64,000 nt of DNA. Source: RHLJ01 sp965247355. Its GTDB lineage: Bacteria; Bacteroidota; Rhodothermia; Balneolales; Balneolaceae. Shown here in pieces: positions 26,405-34,296 of the stretch. The notes beneath the pieces are model-generated. The model did no database searches, was not told the origin of the DNA, and saw only the letters and a list, made by a program, of their open reading frames with translations. Each line of letters starts with the position of its first letter. The stretch's first letter is position 1. Made by a program: the position numbers and the translations under genes. The DNA is taken from positions 558,001 through 622,000 of the forward strand of contig OZ252011.1 of assembly GCA_965247355.1 (NCBI GenBank). The letters run 5' to 3'.

Positions 26405-26432
26405 AACGCATCAGCTTAATTGATGCGTTATG
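26402..26432 (-). promoter_or_regulatory. Perfect hairpin that includes the protease start codon
   Basis: CATAACGCATCA (26402-26413) and TGATGCGTTATG (26421-26432) are perfect complements over 12 bases with a 7-base loop. On the - strand the 3' arm ends in the ATG at 26404-26402. It could block ribosome access, or be the terminator of the upstream esterase gene placed against the start. Confidence 0.65.
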
Positions 26433-26488
26433 TTAATTAAAAAAAATATTTCTTGCTTAATTCAAAGTAAAATAGAATGTGTTTGAAG

Positions 26489-27913
26489 TTATTCTTTTTC
26501 TTTCAGAAACCTAAAGTGAACTTCTTTAGGATTAAAACCTGGTGGAAATTTGGCGCGGACTCCTTTCATTTCCTGTATTCCACCCAACTCATTATCTGAT
26601 ATCAATTTTCCGGAATTCATAATTACTCCTCTTGGGCGCATTTGGTTCATGTAACCGAATTCTATTGTTCCATCTTCAAGAATACGAATCACAACTAATT
26701 CCAGAGTATTTGTTGCACCATCAGGAAAAGTTAGTTTAATAGTTCCTTTTATTTGGTTTTCCACAAAGTTGAAAGTTACAGAAGCATCCATTGGAAATGA
26801 AGTTTCAATTCTTCCATTCCATTCACCCAGGTAGGGTTTCATTTGAGTAGGGGATGGAGGCTCAGAATTTAAAATATCTTCAACTGTTTCATCTAAAGGA
26901 CCTTGTTCAATAGCTTCATTAATTCTACTTTGAAACTGAGATGTGTTTGCAGAGCTACCGTAGTTTTCAATAAGATAATCAAGTAATTCCTGAGCTTCTT
27001 CAGTTCTGGCTTGGAAAATGAGGTCATCAATATTTCTGGTTAACAATCGTGTTGGAATCGACACTTTATAATTATATTGCTCAGACTTAAATTGATACTC
27101 TTTCTTTAGAATCGATAAATTCTTGGTTAGAATATCTTTTGGAGAGTAGTCTGAAAATAAATGCTTAATTGCTTTATAAGTTCCTTCATAAGTCATGGAT
27201 TCATGAGTTTCATTAGGGCTTGCCTCAAACCGAGCAAAACGGGTTTTTAATATGTCAGATGTAAGTCGTTTTTCTACCTGACTCCAGTCATCCAGCCAAC
27301 CAAATTTTCTATCTACTGTTATATACCTGCCTTGATAACTGGGGCTATTTACTAAAACTAAAAGTTGTTCTTTAAAGGTATTCACAACATCAAAAAGTGG
27401 AGCATCCATGCTTACAAACCAATTAAATGTATTTTGATCTGATACAGCTGTATAAGTTGAGAATAAACCACCTTGCGAATGACCTACTAATATTCGGAGT
27501 GGGTGTGTTCGATACTTTTTTTCAATGTTCGGCACCAATTCTTTCGTTAGAAACTCTAGAAACCGTAGTTCATTTCCCTGTCCATACCTGTCCGGTATGG
27601 GCATATCTCTAAATCGGTTTGTATTATGAATTGCTACCACGATAACCTCTGGCATAAATCCATAAGTAGACAGAAAATGAGTAGTGCTTACCGTCTGAAG
27701 AAATGAAACCTCACCATCAAGTACATAAATAACTGGATAATTCAGAGAAGATCTATTGTAAGATTCAGGAGTATAGACTCTGATGACTCTGCTTTCATTC
27801 AATATCATGCTTTCTATTTCCGTTCTCACCCCAATAGAAATACTTTCCTGAGCTTGGGTATTGAAATTCAGAAAAAGTGAAAGAGAGATTAGAAAACAAT
27901 ATTTTGTTGACAT
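26489..27913 (-). CDS. Secreted alpha/beta-hydrolase esterase (esterase D / IroE-like)
   Basis: The protein has 474 residues with a signal peptide to about residue 22 (NFNTQAQ). The esterase domain covers about 25-270, with YPVIYVLDGE, the GHSQGG elbow (Ser146) and a terminal His candidate in NETHESM (about 238). That is the layout of ferri-siderophore esterases and of esterase D-like enzymes in the family with Pfam name Esterase. The C-terminal part (about 350-474) holds a strand-rich domain starting YLGEWNGRIETSF, like a small lipocalin/DUF-type barrel. The substrate is unknown. It is divergent from a membrane-anchored regulator, which is a candidate controller. Confidence 0.7.
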   Translation of the reverse strand: MSTKYCFLISLSLFLNFNTQAQESISIGVRTEIESMILNESRVIRVYTPESYNRSSLNYPVIYVLDGEVSFLQTVSTTHFLSTYGFMPEVIVVAIHNTNRFRDMPIPDRYGQGNELRFLEFLTKELVPNIEKKYRTHPLRILVGHSQGGLFSTYTAVSDQNTFNWFVSMDAPLFDVVNTFKEQLLVLVNSPSYQGRYITVDRKFGWLDDWSQVEKRLTSDILKTRFARFEASPNETHESMTYEGTYKAIKHLFSDYSPKDILTKNLSILKKEYQFKSEQYNYKVSIPTRLLTRNIDDLIFQARTEEAQELLDYLIENYGSSANTSQFQSRINEAIEQGPLDETVEDILNSEPPSPTQMKPYLGEWNGRIETSFPMDASVTFNFVENQIKGTIKLTFPDGATNTLELVVIRILEDGTIEFGYMNQMRPRGVIMNSGKLISDNELGGIQEMKGVRAKFPPGFNPKEVHFRFLKEKE

Positions 27914-28005
27914 GGATAGTTGATTTATGAAATAATAAGAAGGGTAATAAATCCTTTTAAAAGCTACCTGAACAAAACATCTTTTAAATATCTTAGGTTA
28001 TTGAA

Positions 28006-28662
28006 ATGAGTCCCAATAATGATAATGAATTACTTTCTGCTACCTTTGGACTTGGAGAATTTATTATAGATCCCAATGCACTTGAAATTAGTAAAAGAGG
28101 GGAGAGTACCCGGAAAATTCAACCTATTATAATGGAGCTTTTAAAAGTTTTGGTTGAATTAAGAAAAGAGGTTGTCTCTAGAAAAGTGCTGATCGAGGCT
28201 ATTTGGTCAGAAAGTTTTATAAACGAAGAAGCTTTGACTAAGCACATATCCAAATTAAGGCAAATACTTTCTGACGATCCCAATAATCCAAAATATATAG
28301 AAACGATACCAAAGGTAGGGTACAGATTAATTGCAGAAGTTTACAGCCTGGATATCGATCTTAATGTTGAAAAGGCGAATGATAAAAGAGGATCAGATTT
28401 AAAACTTACAACTCAAAAACAGATTAAATGGTTATGGGGAGCAGTAGCAACACTTCTTTTTTTAATATTGGGACAGTGGTTCTTTGAAAGCAGGTTAAGT
28501 GATCAGAAGTCAGAATACTTTACTAGATGGAGCAAGCCTATAATTACTCAGGATAGCTCTGGAATGAAGCTTCCCCCAAAAGGAATAGTGCATTTCGCAC
28601 CTAAAAAAGATAGTCTCAATAATGAAAGCGCGGGATTAAAACTCCGAAGGGTTAAGAAGTAG
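28006..28662 (+). CDS. CadC/ToxR-like membrane-anchored winged-helix regulator
   Basis: The protein has 218 residues. A winged-helix DNA-binding domain of the OmpR/PhoB C-terminal type covers about 15-115 (EALTKHISKLRQILSDDP is the recognition helix region, YIETIPKVGYRLIA the wing). A linker is followed by one membrane helix at about 141-160. Only about 58 residues lie outside, much less than the sensor domain of CadC or ToxR. There is no receiver domain. Such proteins bind DNA from the membrane. The esterase gene is divergent 92 bases away. The 3' end overlaps the next gene, on the other strand, by 11 bases. Confidence 0.8.
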   Translation: MSPNNDNELLSATFGLGEFIIDPNALEISKRGESTRKIQPIIMELLKVLVELRKEVVSRKVLIEAIWSESFINEEALTKHISKLRQILSDDPNNPKYIETIPKVGYRLIAEVYSLDIDLNVEKANDKRGSDLKLTTQKQIKWLWGAVATLLFLILGQWFFESRLSDQKSEYFTRWSKPIITQDSSGMKLPPKGIVHFAPKKDSLNNESAGLKLRRVKK

Positions 28663-28671
28663 TTTTAATCC
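28633..28671. terminator. Bidirectional hairpin spanning two convergent stop codons
   Basis: GGATTAAAACT (28633-28643) and AGTTTTAATCC (28661-28671) pair perfectly over 11 bases around a 17-base loop. Both stop codons (28660-28662 on +, 28652-28654 on -) lie within it. It is AT-rich and lacks a long T run, so termination is likely but not certain. Confidence 0.5.
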
Positions 28672-29365
28672 GTACCTGATTCTCATGAACTGAAAGTGAT
28701 CGGTCATTTTTAATCACCATATATCCCCAAAAGATTAAAAGAATACCGAGTAGCTCGGTTACATATAGTACATAGGTATAACCCATTTTGGTAGCTGTTC
28801 CGCCAATTCCTGGTAAAATACCTCCTACCGCAATCAATACATTTCCCCAAAAACGCCCTTTAAATTCTACTGTTTTGTAGTATTTGAATGCTGAATAGAA
28901 AGCACCACCTACCAGGAAAATCACCGCATAAATATTAATGAATGGGGTGATGTAACGGATGAAGGTCCATTCAAGGACGTTGCCATTCAGTTTGTCTGAA
29001 ACCAGTGATTCATTAAGAGGGGAGAGTATTACCAGAATACTGGAAATAATCAGCACCACAACTAGTATACTGGTCATGATATTAGCGGTTTTTCTTTTTA
29101 TCAAAAGGTAAATAGTGCCTTGGGCTAAAGGTACACCTCCCAGAAATGCACCAGCAATATACCATGCTTTAAAGACTAGAGGGCTCCACCCAAAAATCGT
29201 ATGTATACTTTCAACAAAGGTACCGATCCCGTAGAAAACAACTCCTAATGTCCACCAAAGGAGATAGAGGGCATCGGGTTTTTGGCGCCAGTGATTATAA
29301 ATCACATAGAAAAAATAAATACAAAAAAGAGTAGTTGATATCGGTATATAAGCTACAAGAGGCAT
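28652..29365 (-). CDS. Seven-transmembrane protein of unknown function
   Basis: The protein has 237 residues, almost all membrane helices: about 5-22, 34-54, 66-88, 95-115, 135-158, 170-190 and 205-225. The only sizeable loop is about 115-130. No signature of a known transporter or of rhodopsin (no lysine in the last helix at the retinal position) was found. The aromatic-rich ends and ELLGILLIFWGYMVIKND tail recall 7-TM receptor-like membrane proteins in general form only. It overlaps the convergent regulator gene by 11 bases. Family and function are not recognised. Confidence 0.6.
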   Translation of the reverse strand: MPLVAYIPISTTLFCIYFFYVIYNHWRQKPDALYLLWWTLGVVFYGIGTFVESIHTIFGWSPLVFKAWYIAGAFLGGVPLAQGTIYLLIKRKTANIMTSILVVVLIISSILVILSPLNESLVSDKLNGNVLEWTFIRYITPFINIYAVIFLVGGAFYSAFKYYKTVEFKGRFWGNVLIAVGGILPGIGGTATKMGYTYVLYVTELLGILLIFWGYMVIKNDRSLSVHENQVRIKTTS

Positions 29366-29448
29366 TTTGATAAATACTATTTAGTCGAAATTTCAAAAGC
29401 CAATAATAAAAGAAGAGAATGTGAAGATTATGTGAAGTTAGATTTTGT

Positions 29449-30174
29449 CTAGAAATCTTTGTGTGTAATTAAGTGATGATCGAACCAGAATTCGAATATC
29501 GTTTTCTCATGAGTATAAAGAAGACCCATTTTTTGTATTTCTTTTTTGTAGCGAAGGAATACCTGACCGGATGTGTAATAGTCTGGGAATAAAGTGGTTT
29601 TTCTGAGCGCCTGATTTTCCCAGAAACTTTTTCGGTCTACTATATTTAATGTTTTATAATCGATCTCGGCTACCTCCATTTCATACCTGTCAAAAGAACT
29701 AGGATAATCCCGTGAATGTTCTTCCTGAGCAGTATTATTATCAGCCAATTCGCCAATCAATTCCAAAGATCCAAAAATCAGAGCTTGGTTAGCTTCCCGT
29801 TTTCTTTGAGCATCCAGTTTGGAAATATTTTTCTGTTGTTCAAGAATTTGATACTCAGGATTTATGGCTTTTACAACATTAAGGGTATCTCCTTTCTTTG
29901 AAACAGGGAGGTAAGAAAATTGCTGAGGGTCAATTGTTATTACTCTATTACTTTGATTAGCTATAGTCACATCAAAAATGAGAAGACCTTCTTGGTTCTC
30001 ATAGTAAGATACCTCAACTGATATGCTGTCTTTATACTGAGTAATTACTTCACGGCCATTGGTCCAGATAAAATCAGTTTCCTCACTTGGAGATACTTGA
30101 GATATTGGAGCAGGTACTACACAGGAAATACTTAGAATTGCCAGGAGGGAAAAAGGAAGGAGTAAACGTTTCAT
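29449..30174 (-). CDS. Putative lipoprotein, function unknown
   Basis: The protein has 241 residues. The leader ends AILSISC, so Cys18 is the probable lipid site. The mature protein begins with a strand-rich part (SVEVSYYENQEGLLIFDVTIANQSNRVITIDP, here about 50-85), like the small immunoglobulin-like fold of DUF-type periplasmic proteins. A helical section with KLDAQRKREANQALIFG and a final strand-rich part follow. I do not recognise the family. It stands alone and is divergent from atpD across 184 bases. Confidence 0.6.
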   Translation of the reverse strand: MKRLLLPFSLLAILSISCVVPAPISQVSPSEETDFIWTNGREVITQYKDSISVEVSYYENQEGLLIFDVTIANQSNRVITIDPQQFSYLPVSKKGDTLNVVKAINPEYQILEQQKNISKLDAQRKREANQALIFGSLELIGELADNNTAQEEHSRDYPSSFDRYEMEVAEIDYKTLNIVDRKSFWENQALRKTTLFPDYYTSGQVFLRYKKEIQKMGLLYTHEKTIFEFWFDHHLITHKDF

Positions 30175-30256
30175 GCTTTTTTCTTTTCAGAATAATGATC
30201 TGCCGAACACATGGTAATCACATAAAAATGTGAAGGGGAAATGACTGATTTCCGGA

Positions 30257-30287
30257 TTGCCTCTCTTTCTATATCTTCCTATCTTTG
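30257..30287 (+). promoter_or_regulatory. Bacteroidota-type promoter of atpDC
   Basis: TTG at 30257-30259 and TATCTTTG at 30280-30287 are separated by 20 bases. This fits the primary-sigma consensus of Bacteroidota, TTG-N19-21-TAnnTTTG. The predicted start of transcription is near 30293, giving a leader of about 65 bases. Confidence 0.75.
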
Positions 30288-30293
30288 TCAGCC

Positions 30294-30327
30294 TTTGCAG
30301 GAGTGCAAATTTCTCAAAACGTTTTGA
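30294..30327 (+). promoter_or_regulatory. Two inverted repeats in the atpD leader
   Basis: TTTGCA-GGAG-TGCAAA (30294-30309) is a 6-base-pair hairpin with a GGAG loop. TCAAAACGTTTTGA (30314-30327) is a perfect 14-base palindrome. Both would fall at the very start of the mRNA. They may be RNA structures or a protein binding site. Confidence 0.4.
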
Positions 30328-30358
30328 AATACAATTATAAATAAATCGCAGTTCGCAC

Positions 30359-31855
30359 ATGAATAAAGGAACAGTTGCTCAGGTAATCGGACCTGTTGTT
30401 GATGTTGATTTTTCCGAAGGAACAACCCCATCTATCCTTAACGCCCTAACTATTAAAAACCCAACTGATGGGTCTAATCTCTATCTTGAAGTAGCCCAAC
30501 ATCTTGGGGAAAATAGAGTACGAACTATTGCAATGGATTCTACCGATGGATTAGTTCGTGGTATGGAAGTAGTTGATACCGGTAAGGCAATTGCAATGCC
30601 GGTTGGAGAAGATATCCGAGGCCGTCTTTTTAACGTAGTAGGCGAAGCGATTGACGGGATAAAAGCTCCTGAAGGTAAAAGAAATTATCCGATTCACCGG
30701 GACGCTCCTGCTTTTGATCAGCTTGCAACTTCTACAGAAATGTTAGAGACAGGTATTAAAGTAGTTGATCTTTTATGTCCTTATGCGAAAGGTGGAAAGA
30801 TTGGTCTTTTCGGTGGTGCTGGTGTAGGTAAAACCGTATTGATTCAGGAATTGATCAATAACATTGCGAAGGAACACGGTGGACTTTCCGTATTTGCAGG
30901 TGTTGGAGAACGAACTCGTGAAGGAAATGACCTTCTGCGTGAATTTATCGAATCCGGAGTAATCAACTACGGAGACGAGTTTAAAGAGTCGATGGAAAAA
31001 GGAGAGTGGGATCTTTCTAAAGTTGATGAATCCAAATTGAAAGAATCTCAGGCAACCTTGGTATTTGGTCAGATGAACGAGCCTCCTGGAGCTCGTGCAC
31101 GTGTAGCTCTATCCGGTTTGACAGTTGCTGAGTATTTCCGTGATGAGGTGTCCCGTGACATTCTGTTGTTTATTGATAATATTTTCCGATTTACTCAGGC
31201 TGGTTCTGAGGTATCTGCACTTCTCGGACGTATGCCTTCAGCTGTAGGTTATCAACCAACATTGGCAACAGAGATGGGTGCAATGCAAGAGCGTATCACC
31301 TCAACCAAAAAAGGTTCTATTACTTCTATCCAAGCTGTATATGTACCTGCCGATGACTTGACTGACCCTGCTCCGGCAACAACATTTACTCACCTTGATG
31401 CGACTACAAACTTAAACCGTGCACTTACTCAGATTGGTATTTACCCAGCAGTGGATCCTCTGGATTCAACTTCCAGAATTATTGATCCAAAAGTAGTAGG
31501 TAACGAACATTATGATACTGCACGAAGAGCAACTATTCTTCTTCAGAACTACAAAGATCTACAGGATATTATCGCCATTCTTGGTATGGATGAACTTTCT
31601 GACGAAGATAAACTTATTGTAAGTCGAGCTCGTCGCGTTCAACGATTCTTCTCTCAGCCATTCTTTGTGGCAGAGCAGTTTACCGGAGCACCTGGTAAGT
31701 ATGTGAAGATTGATGATACAGTAAAAGGAGTGAAGATGATTCTTGATGGTGAATTAGATCACCTTCCTGAAAATTCATTCTACATGGTTGGAAACATCGA
31801 TGAAGCCATTGAAAAAGGCGAGAAGATGCTTGCTGAAGCTAAAGAAGAGGCGTAA
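30359..31855 (+). CDS. atpD: ATP synthase F1 subunit beta
   Basis: The protein has 498 residues, longer than the usual 460-470. Walker A is GGAGVGKTVLIQE (about 159-171), the catalytic GERTREGNDL follows, and LLFIDNIFRFTQAGSEVSALLGRMPSAVGYQPTL, here split over about 260-295, is the ATPase alpha/beta signature. The extra length lies at about 200-230 (acidic, lysine-rich segment before SQATLVFGQMNEPPGARAR), an insertion seen in Bacteroidota beta subunits. It is the catalytic subunit of the rotary enzyme. As often in this group, atpD and atpC form an operon apart from the other ATP synthase genes. Confidence 0.97.
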   Translation: MNKGTVAQVIGPVVDVDFSEGTTPSILNALTIKNPTDGSNLYLEVAQHLGENRVRTIAMDSTDGLVRGMEVVDTGKAIAMPVGEDIRGRLFNVVGEAIDGIKAPEGKRNYPIHRDAPAFDQLATSTEMLETGIKVVDLLCPYAKGGKIGLFGGAGVGKTVLIQELINNIAKEHGGLSVFAGVGERTREGNDLLREFIESGVINYGDEFKESMEKGEWDLSKVDESKLKESQATLVFGQMNEPPGARARVALSGLTVAEYFRDEVSRDILLFIDNIFRFTQAGSEVSALLGRMPSAVGYQPTLATEMGAMQERITSTKKGSITSIQAVYVPADDLTDPAPATTFTHLDATTNLNRALTQIGIYPAVDPLDSTSRIIDPKVVGNEHYDTARRATILLQNYKDLQDIIAILGMDELSDEDKLIVSRARRVQRFFSQPFFVAEQFTGAPGKYVKIDDTVKGVKMILDGELDHLPENSFYMVGNIDEAIEKGEKMLAEAKEEA

Positions 31856-31866
31856 GAGGAATCTAA

Positions 31867-32124
31867 ATGAGTACATTTCAAGCTCAGATATTAACCCCAA
31901 ATGGTTCTCTTTTTGAAGGAGAAGTATCAGGTGTGCAAATGCCGGGTGAGATGGGAAGCTTTGAAGTAAAAGCAAATCACGCTCCGATTGTTTCTGCTTT
32001 AAATGAAGGAACCGTATTAGTTCGTAAAGCAGATGGAGATGTAAATTATAATATCTCCGGCGGTTTTGTAGAAGTAGCAAAGAACAAACTTACCCTTTTA
32101 GCCGAATCTGTTGTAGAAGAATAA
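31867..32124 (+). CDS. atpC: ATP synthase F1 subunit epsilon, short form
   Basis: The protein is 85 residues, with only the N-terminal beta-sandwich (FQAQILTPNGSLFEGEVSGV; GSFEVKANHAPIVSAL; ISGGFVEVAKNKLTLLAE). The C-terminal two-helix domain, which in the usual 130-140-residue form can inhibit ATP hydrolysis, is absent. This is a natural short form, not a truncation: the reading frame ends cleanly and a terminator follows. It is 11 bases after atpD. Confidence 0.94.
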   Translation: MSTFQAQILTPNGSLFEGEVSGVQMPGEMGSFEVKANHAPIVSALNEGTVLVRKADGDVNYNISGGFVEVAKNKLTLLAESVVEE

Positions 32125-32155
32125 TTCTTATTTTTCTACTCAAGACAAGAAATTG

Positions 32156-32187
32156 AAAAGCCGATGTGATAAGCATCGGCTTTTTTT
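32156..32187 (+). terminator. Intrinsic terminator of atpDC
   Basis: AAAAGCCGATG pairs with CATCGGCTTTT across a 7-base loop and is followed by T residues. It may also act against the convergent S9 peptidase gene. Confidence 0.9.
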
Positions 32188-32205
32188 ATGGATCAGGTTC
32201 TGAAT

Positions 32206-34197
32206 CTATTTCACATATGTATCAAACCAGTCCAGATAACGCTCATAGCGGTCCTGCTGGAAGGTAGGACGGCGGATGCCATGATGTTCTCCGGGGTACA
32301 CCACAAGCTGAGTGGTTCTGCCTAGTCGCTTCATAGCCTGATACATTTGTTCGGAATTTATAATGGGCACATTCCAGTCATCAGCGCCACCTATCCATAG
32401 GGTAGGGGTAGTAATATTTGCCACATCATTAAATGGAGAAATACGCTCCCAGGCCTCAGCATTTTCCCATGGCAGACCTAGTTCTAATTCCCAGGTTAAC
32501 TGATAATGGTCGTGTCCATAGTTGGAGCGATAAAGAGCTTCACTGGCTCCCGAAATAGCCCCTTTAAAGCGATTTGATTTTGTGATTACATAGTTGGTTA
32601 GAATGCCTCCATAGGACCAGCCTCCAACACCAAGCCTATCCGGATCAGACCATCCTTGTTCAATTGCGTAATCCACTCCGGCTATCACATCTTCAAAATC
32701 TTTATTTCCCCAATCAGCAAAAAGAATTTCGGAGAATGCCTGGCCATATCCGGAAGATCCTCTGGGATTAATCAATAAAGTTACATACCCATTCGCTGCA
32801 AATAGTTGAGAAGGGGAGTGGAAAGAATATTCATACTGACTAACCGGTCCACCGTGAGCCCATAAAATTGTTGGATAAGTTTTAGATGGATCAAAATCGA
32901 TAGGCTTTACTACGAAACCTTCTATTTCTGTCCCATCAGCACTTTTAAAAGTGATTTTCTCCATGGCTGGTTTTTTCAACTTGACCAGATGCTCATCATT
33001 TACAGAGGTTAACTTGGATAGATTATTTCGTTTGAAAGCAAAAATTTCACGGGGTTGATTTACCTTATCCAATAATAAAGCAAATCCGGAATCCAGGATT
33101 TCAAAACTCGAAATACTATGTTCGCCAGGGATGACTCGTTTAAAATTACGCCCATTTGGAGATATTGACGCAAGAATAGTTGTTCCACTTTCTTCAAGTA
33201 AAAAGTAAATAGAGTTTCCATTTTCAGAGAACGCAGGACTATTCATATTTCGATCAATATTCTCAGTTAATAGCGTAGCATCCCCACCAGTAGCAGGAAC
33301 AATAGCAAGATGGTTAGTAGCATACCAAATTGCTCCAAGATCAACCGTAGTTATATGAGCAATATGTTTCCCGTCAGGGCTCCATGCCGGAGATCGGTCA
33401 GGTCCCGGATTAGTTGTAACCTGAATTAAATTCTCACCTTTATTGGTGTTATCTGCAGATACTATCCATATGTCAGAGTTGGTATTTCCGTCAGGCTCAT
33501 TGGTACGGTTACTTACAAAAGCAACCTGTTTTCCATCAGGGCTCCACACCGGACTTGAATCGTCGAAATCACCTGAGGTTATTTGAACAGCAGAGGTATC
33601 ACCAGGAGTGAAGGTATATAAGTGAGTTCGATATCTGTCCAAATATCCTGCGTAATCTCTTTTAAACTGAAGGCGATCAATCACATATGGTTTAGGCTTA
33701 TTATCATCTTCTTTAGTTTTTGTGAGTTCTTCTGGCTTTGCATCGGTGATGGAGAGGAGTAATCGGCTTCCATCAGGAGACCAAAGATGACTATTCACTC
33801 CTTGAATGATGTCGGTCATTTGAATTGCTTCTCCACCTAATCGGTTTAATGTCCATACCTGTGAAGTACCACCTTTTGATGAAATAAAGGAAAGGTATTT
33901 GTTATCAGGACTCCATTGAGGCTGACTGGCAGAGTACCCCTTACCCGTCATGGGAATTGCTTCGCCGCCATCTGAAGGAATCATCCATATTCGGGTTTCA
34001 GATTTGTCCTCTTCAAGATTAGTTTCTGAGACAGTGTATGCAATCCATTTCCCATCGGGGCTTACAACCGGAGATCCTACTCTTTTAATAGTCAAAAGAT
34101 CTTCGATTTGAACAGCTTTTAAGTTTTCCTGAGCAGTTATCGGAGTAAAAAGAAGGCAGAGTAGCAGAAGAAATGGAAACGACTTTATTGTATTCAT
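32206..34197 (-). CDS. S9 family prolyl oligopeptidase-type peptidase
   Basis: The ATG at 34197 gives 663 residues; a TTG one codon earlier is less likely. The signal peptide (SFPFLLLLCLLFTPITAQ) shows export. A seven-bladed propeller (about 30-390) with WSPDNKYLSF and WSPDGKQVAF blades is followed by an alpha/beta hydrolase domain (about 400-660). The catalytic serine is in GGWSYGG, the aspartate in GGADDWNVP and the histidine in PGEHHGI. The family includes dipeptidyl and acylaminoacyl peptidases; the exact cleavage type is not evident. It is a single gene, convergent with atpDC. Confidence 0.9.
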   Translation of the reverse strand: MNTIKSFPFLLLLCLLFTPITAQENLKAVQIEDLLTIKRVGSPVVSPDGKWIAYTVSETNLEEDKSETRIWMIPSDGGEAIPMTGKGYSASQPQWSPDNKYLSFISSKGGTSQVWTLNRLGGEAIQMTDIIQGVNSHLWSPDGSRLLLSITDAKPEELTKTKEDDNKPKPYVIDRLQFKRDYAGYLDRYRTHLYTFTPGDTSAVQITSGDFDDSSPVWSPDGKQVAFVSNRTNEPDGNTNSDIWIVSADNTNKGENLIQVTTNPGPDRSPAWSPDGKHIAHITTVDLGAIWYATNHLAIVPATGGDATLLTENIDRNMNSPAFSENGNSIYFLLEESGTTILASISPNGRNFKRVIPGEHSISSFEILDSGFALLLDKVNQPREIFAFKRNNLSKLTSVNDEHLVKLKKPAMEKITFKSADGTEIEGFVVKPIDFDPSKTYPTILWAHGGPVSQYEYSFHSPSQLFAANGYVTLLINPRGSSGYGQAFSEILFADWGNKDFEDVIAGVDYAIEQGWSDPDRLGVGGWSYGGILTNYVITKSNRFKGAISGASEALYRSNYGHDHYQLTWELELGLPWENAEAWERISPFNDVANITTPTLWIGGADDWNVPIINSEQMYQAMKRLGRTTQLVVYPGEHHGIRRPTFQQDRYERYLDWFDTYVK

Positions 34198-34296
34198 CAA
34201 ATTGAAAAGTTTTAGATAATTAACTTAAAAGCTAATGTCTCGAAAACTTGTCAGATATCAAATAGTGAAATATATAGTGATTATAATTGAGTTGGC

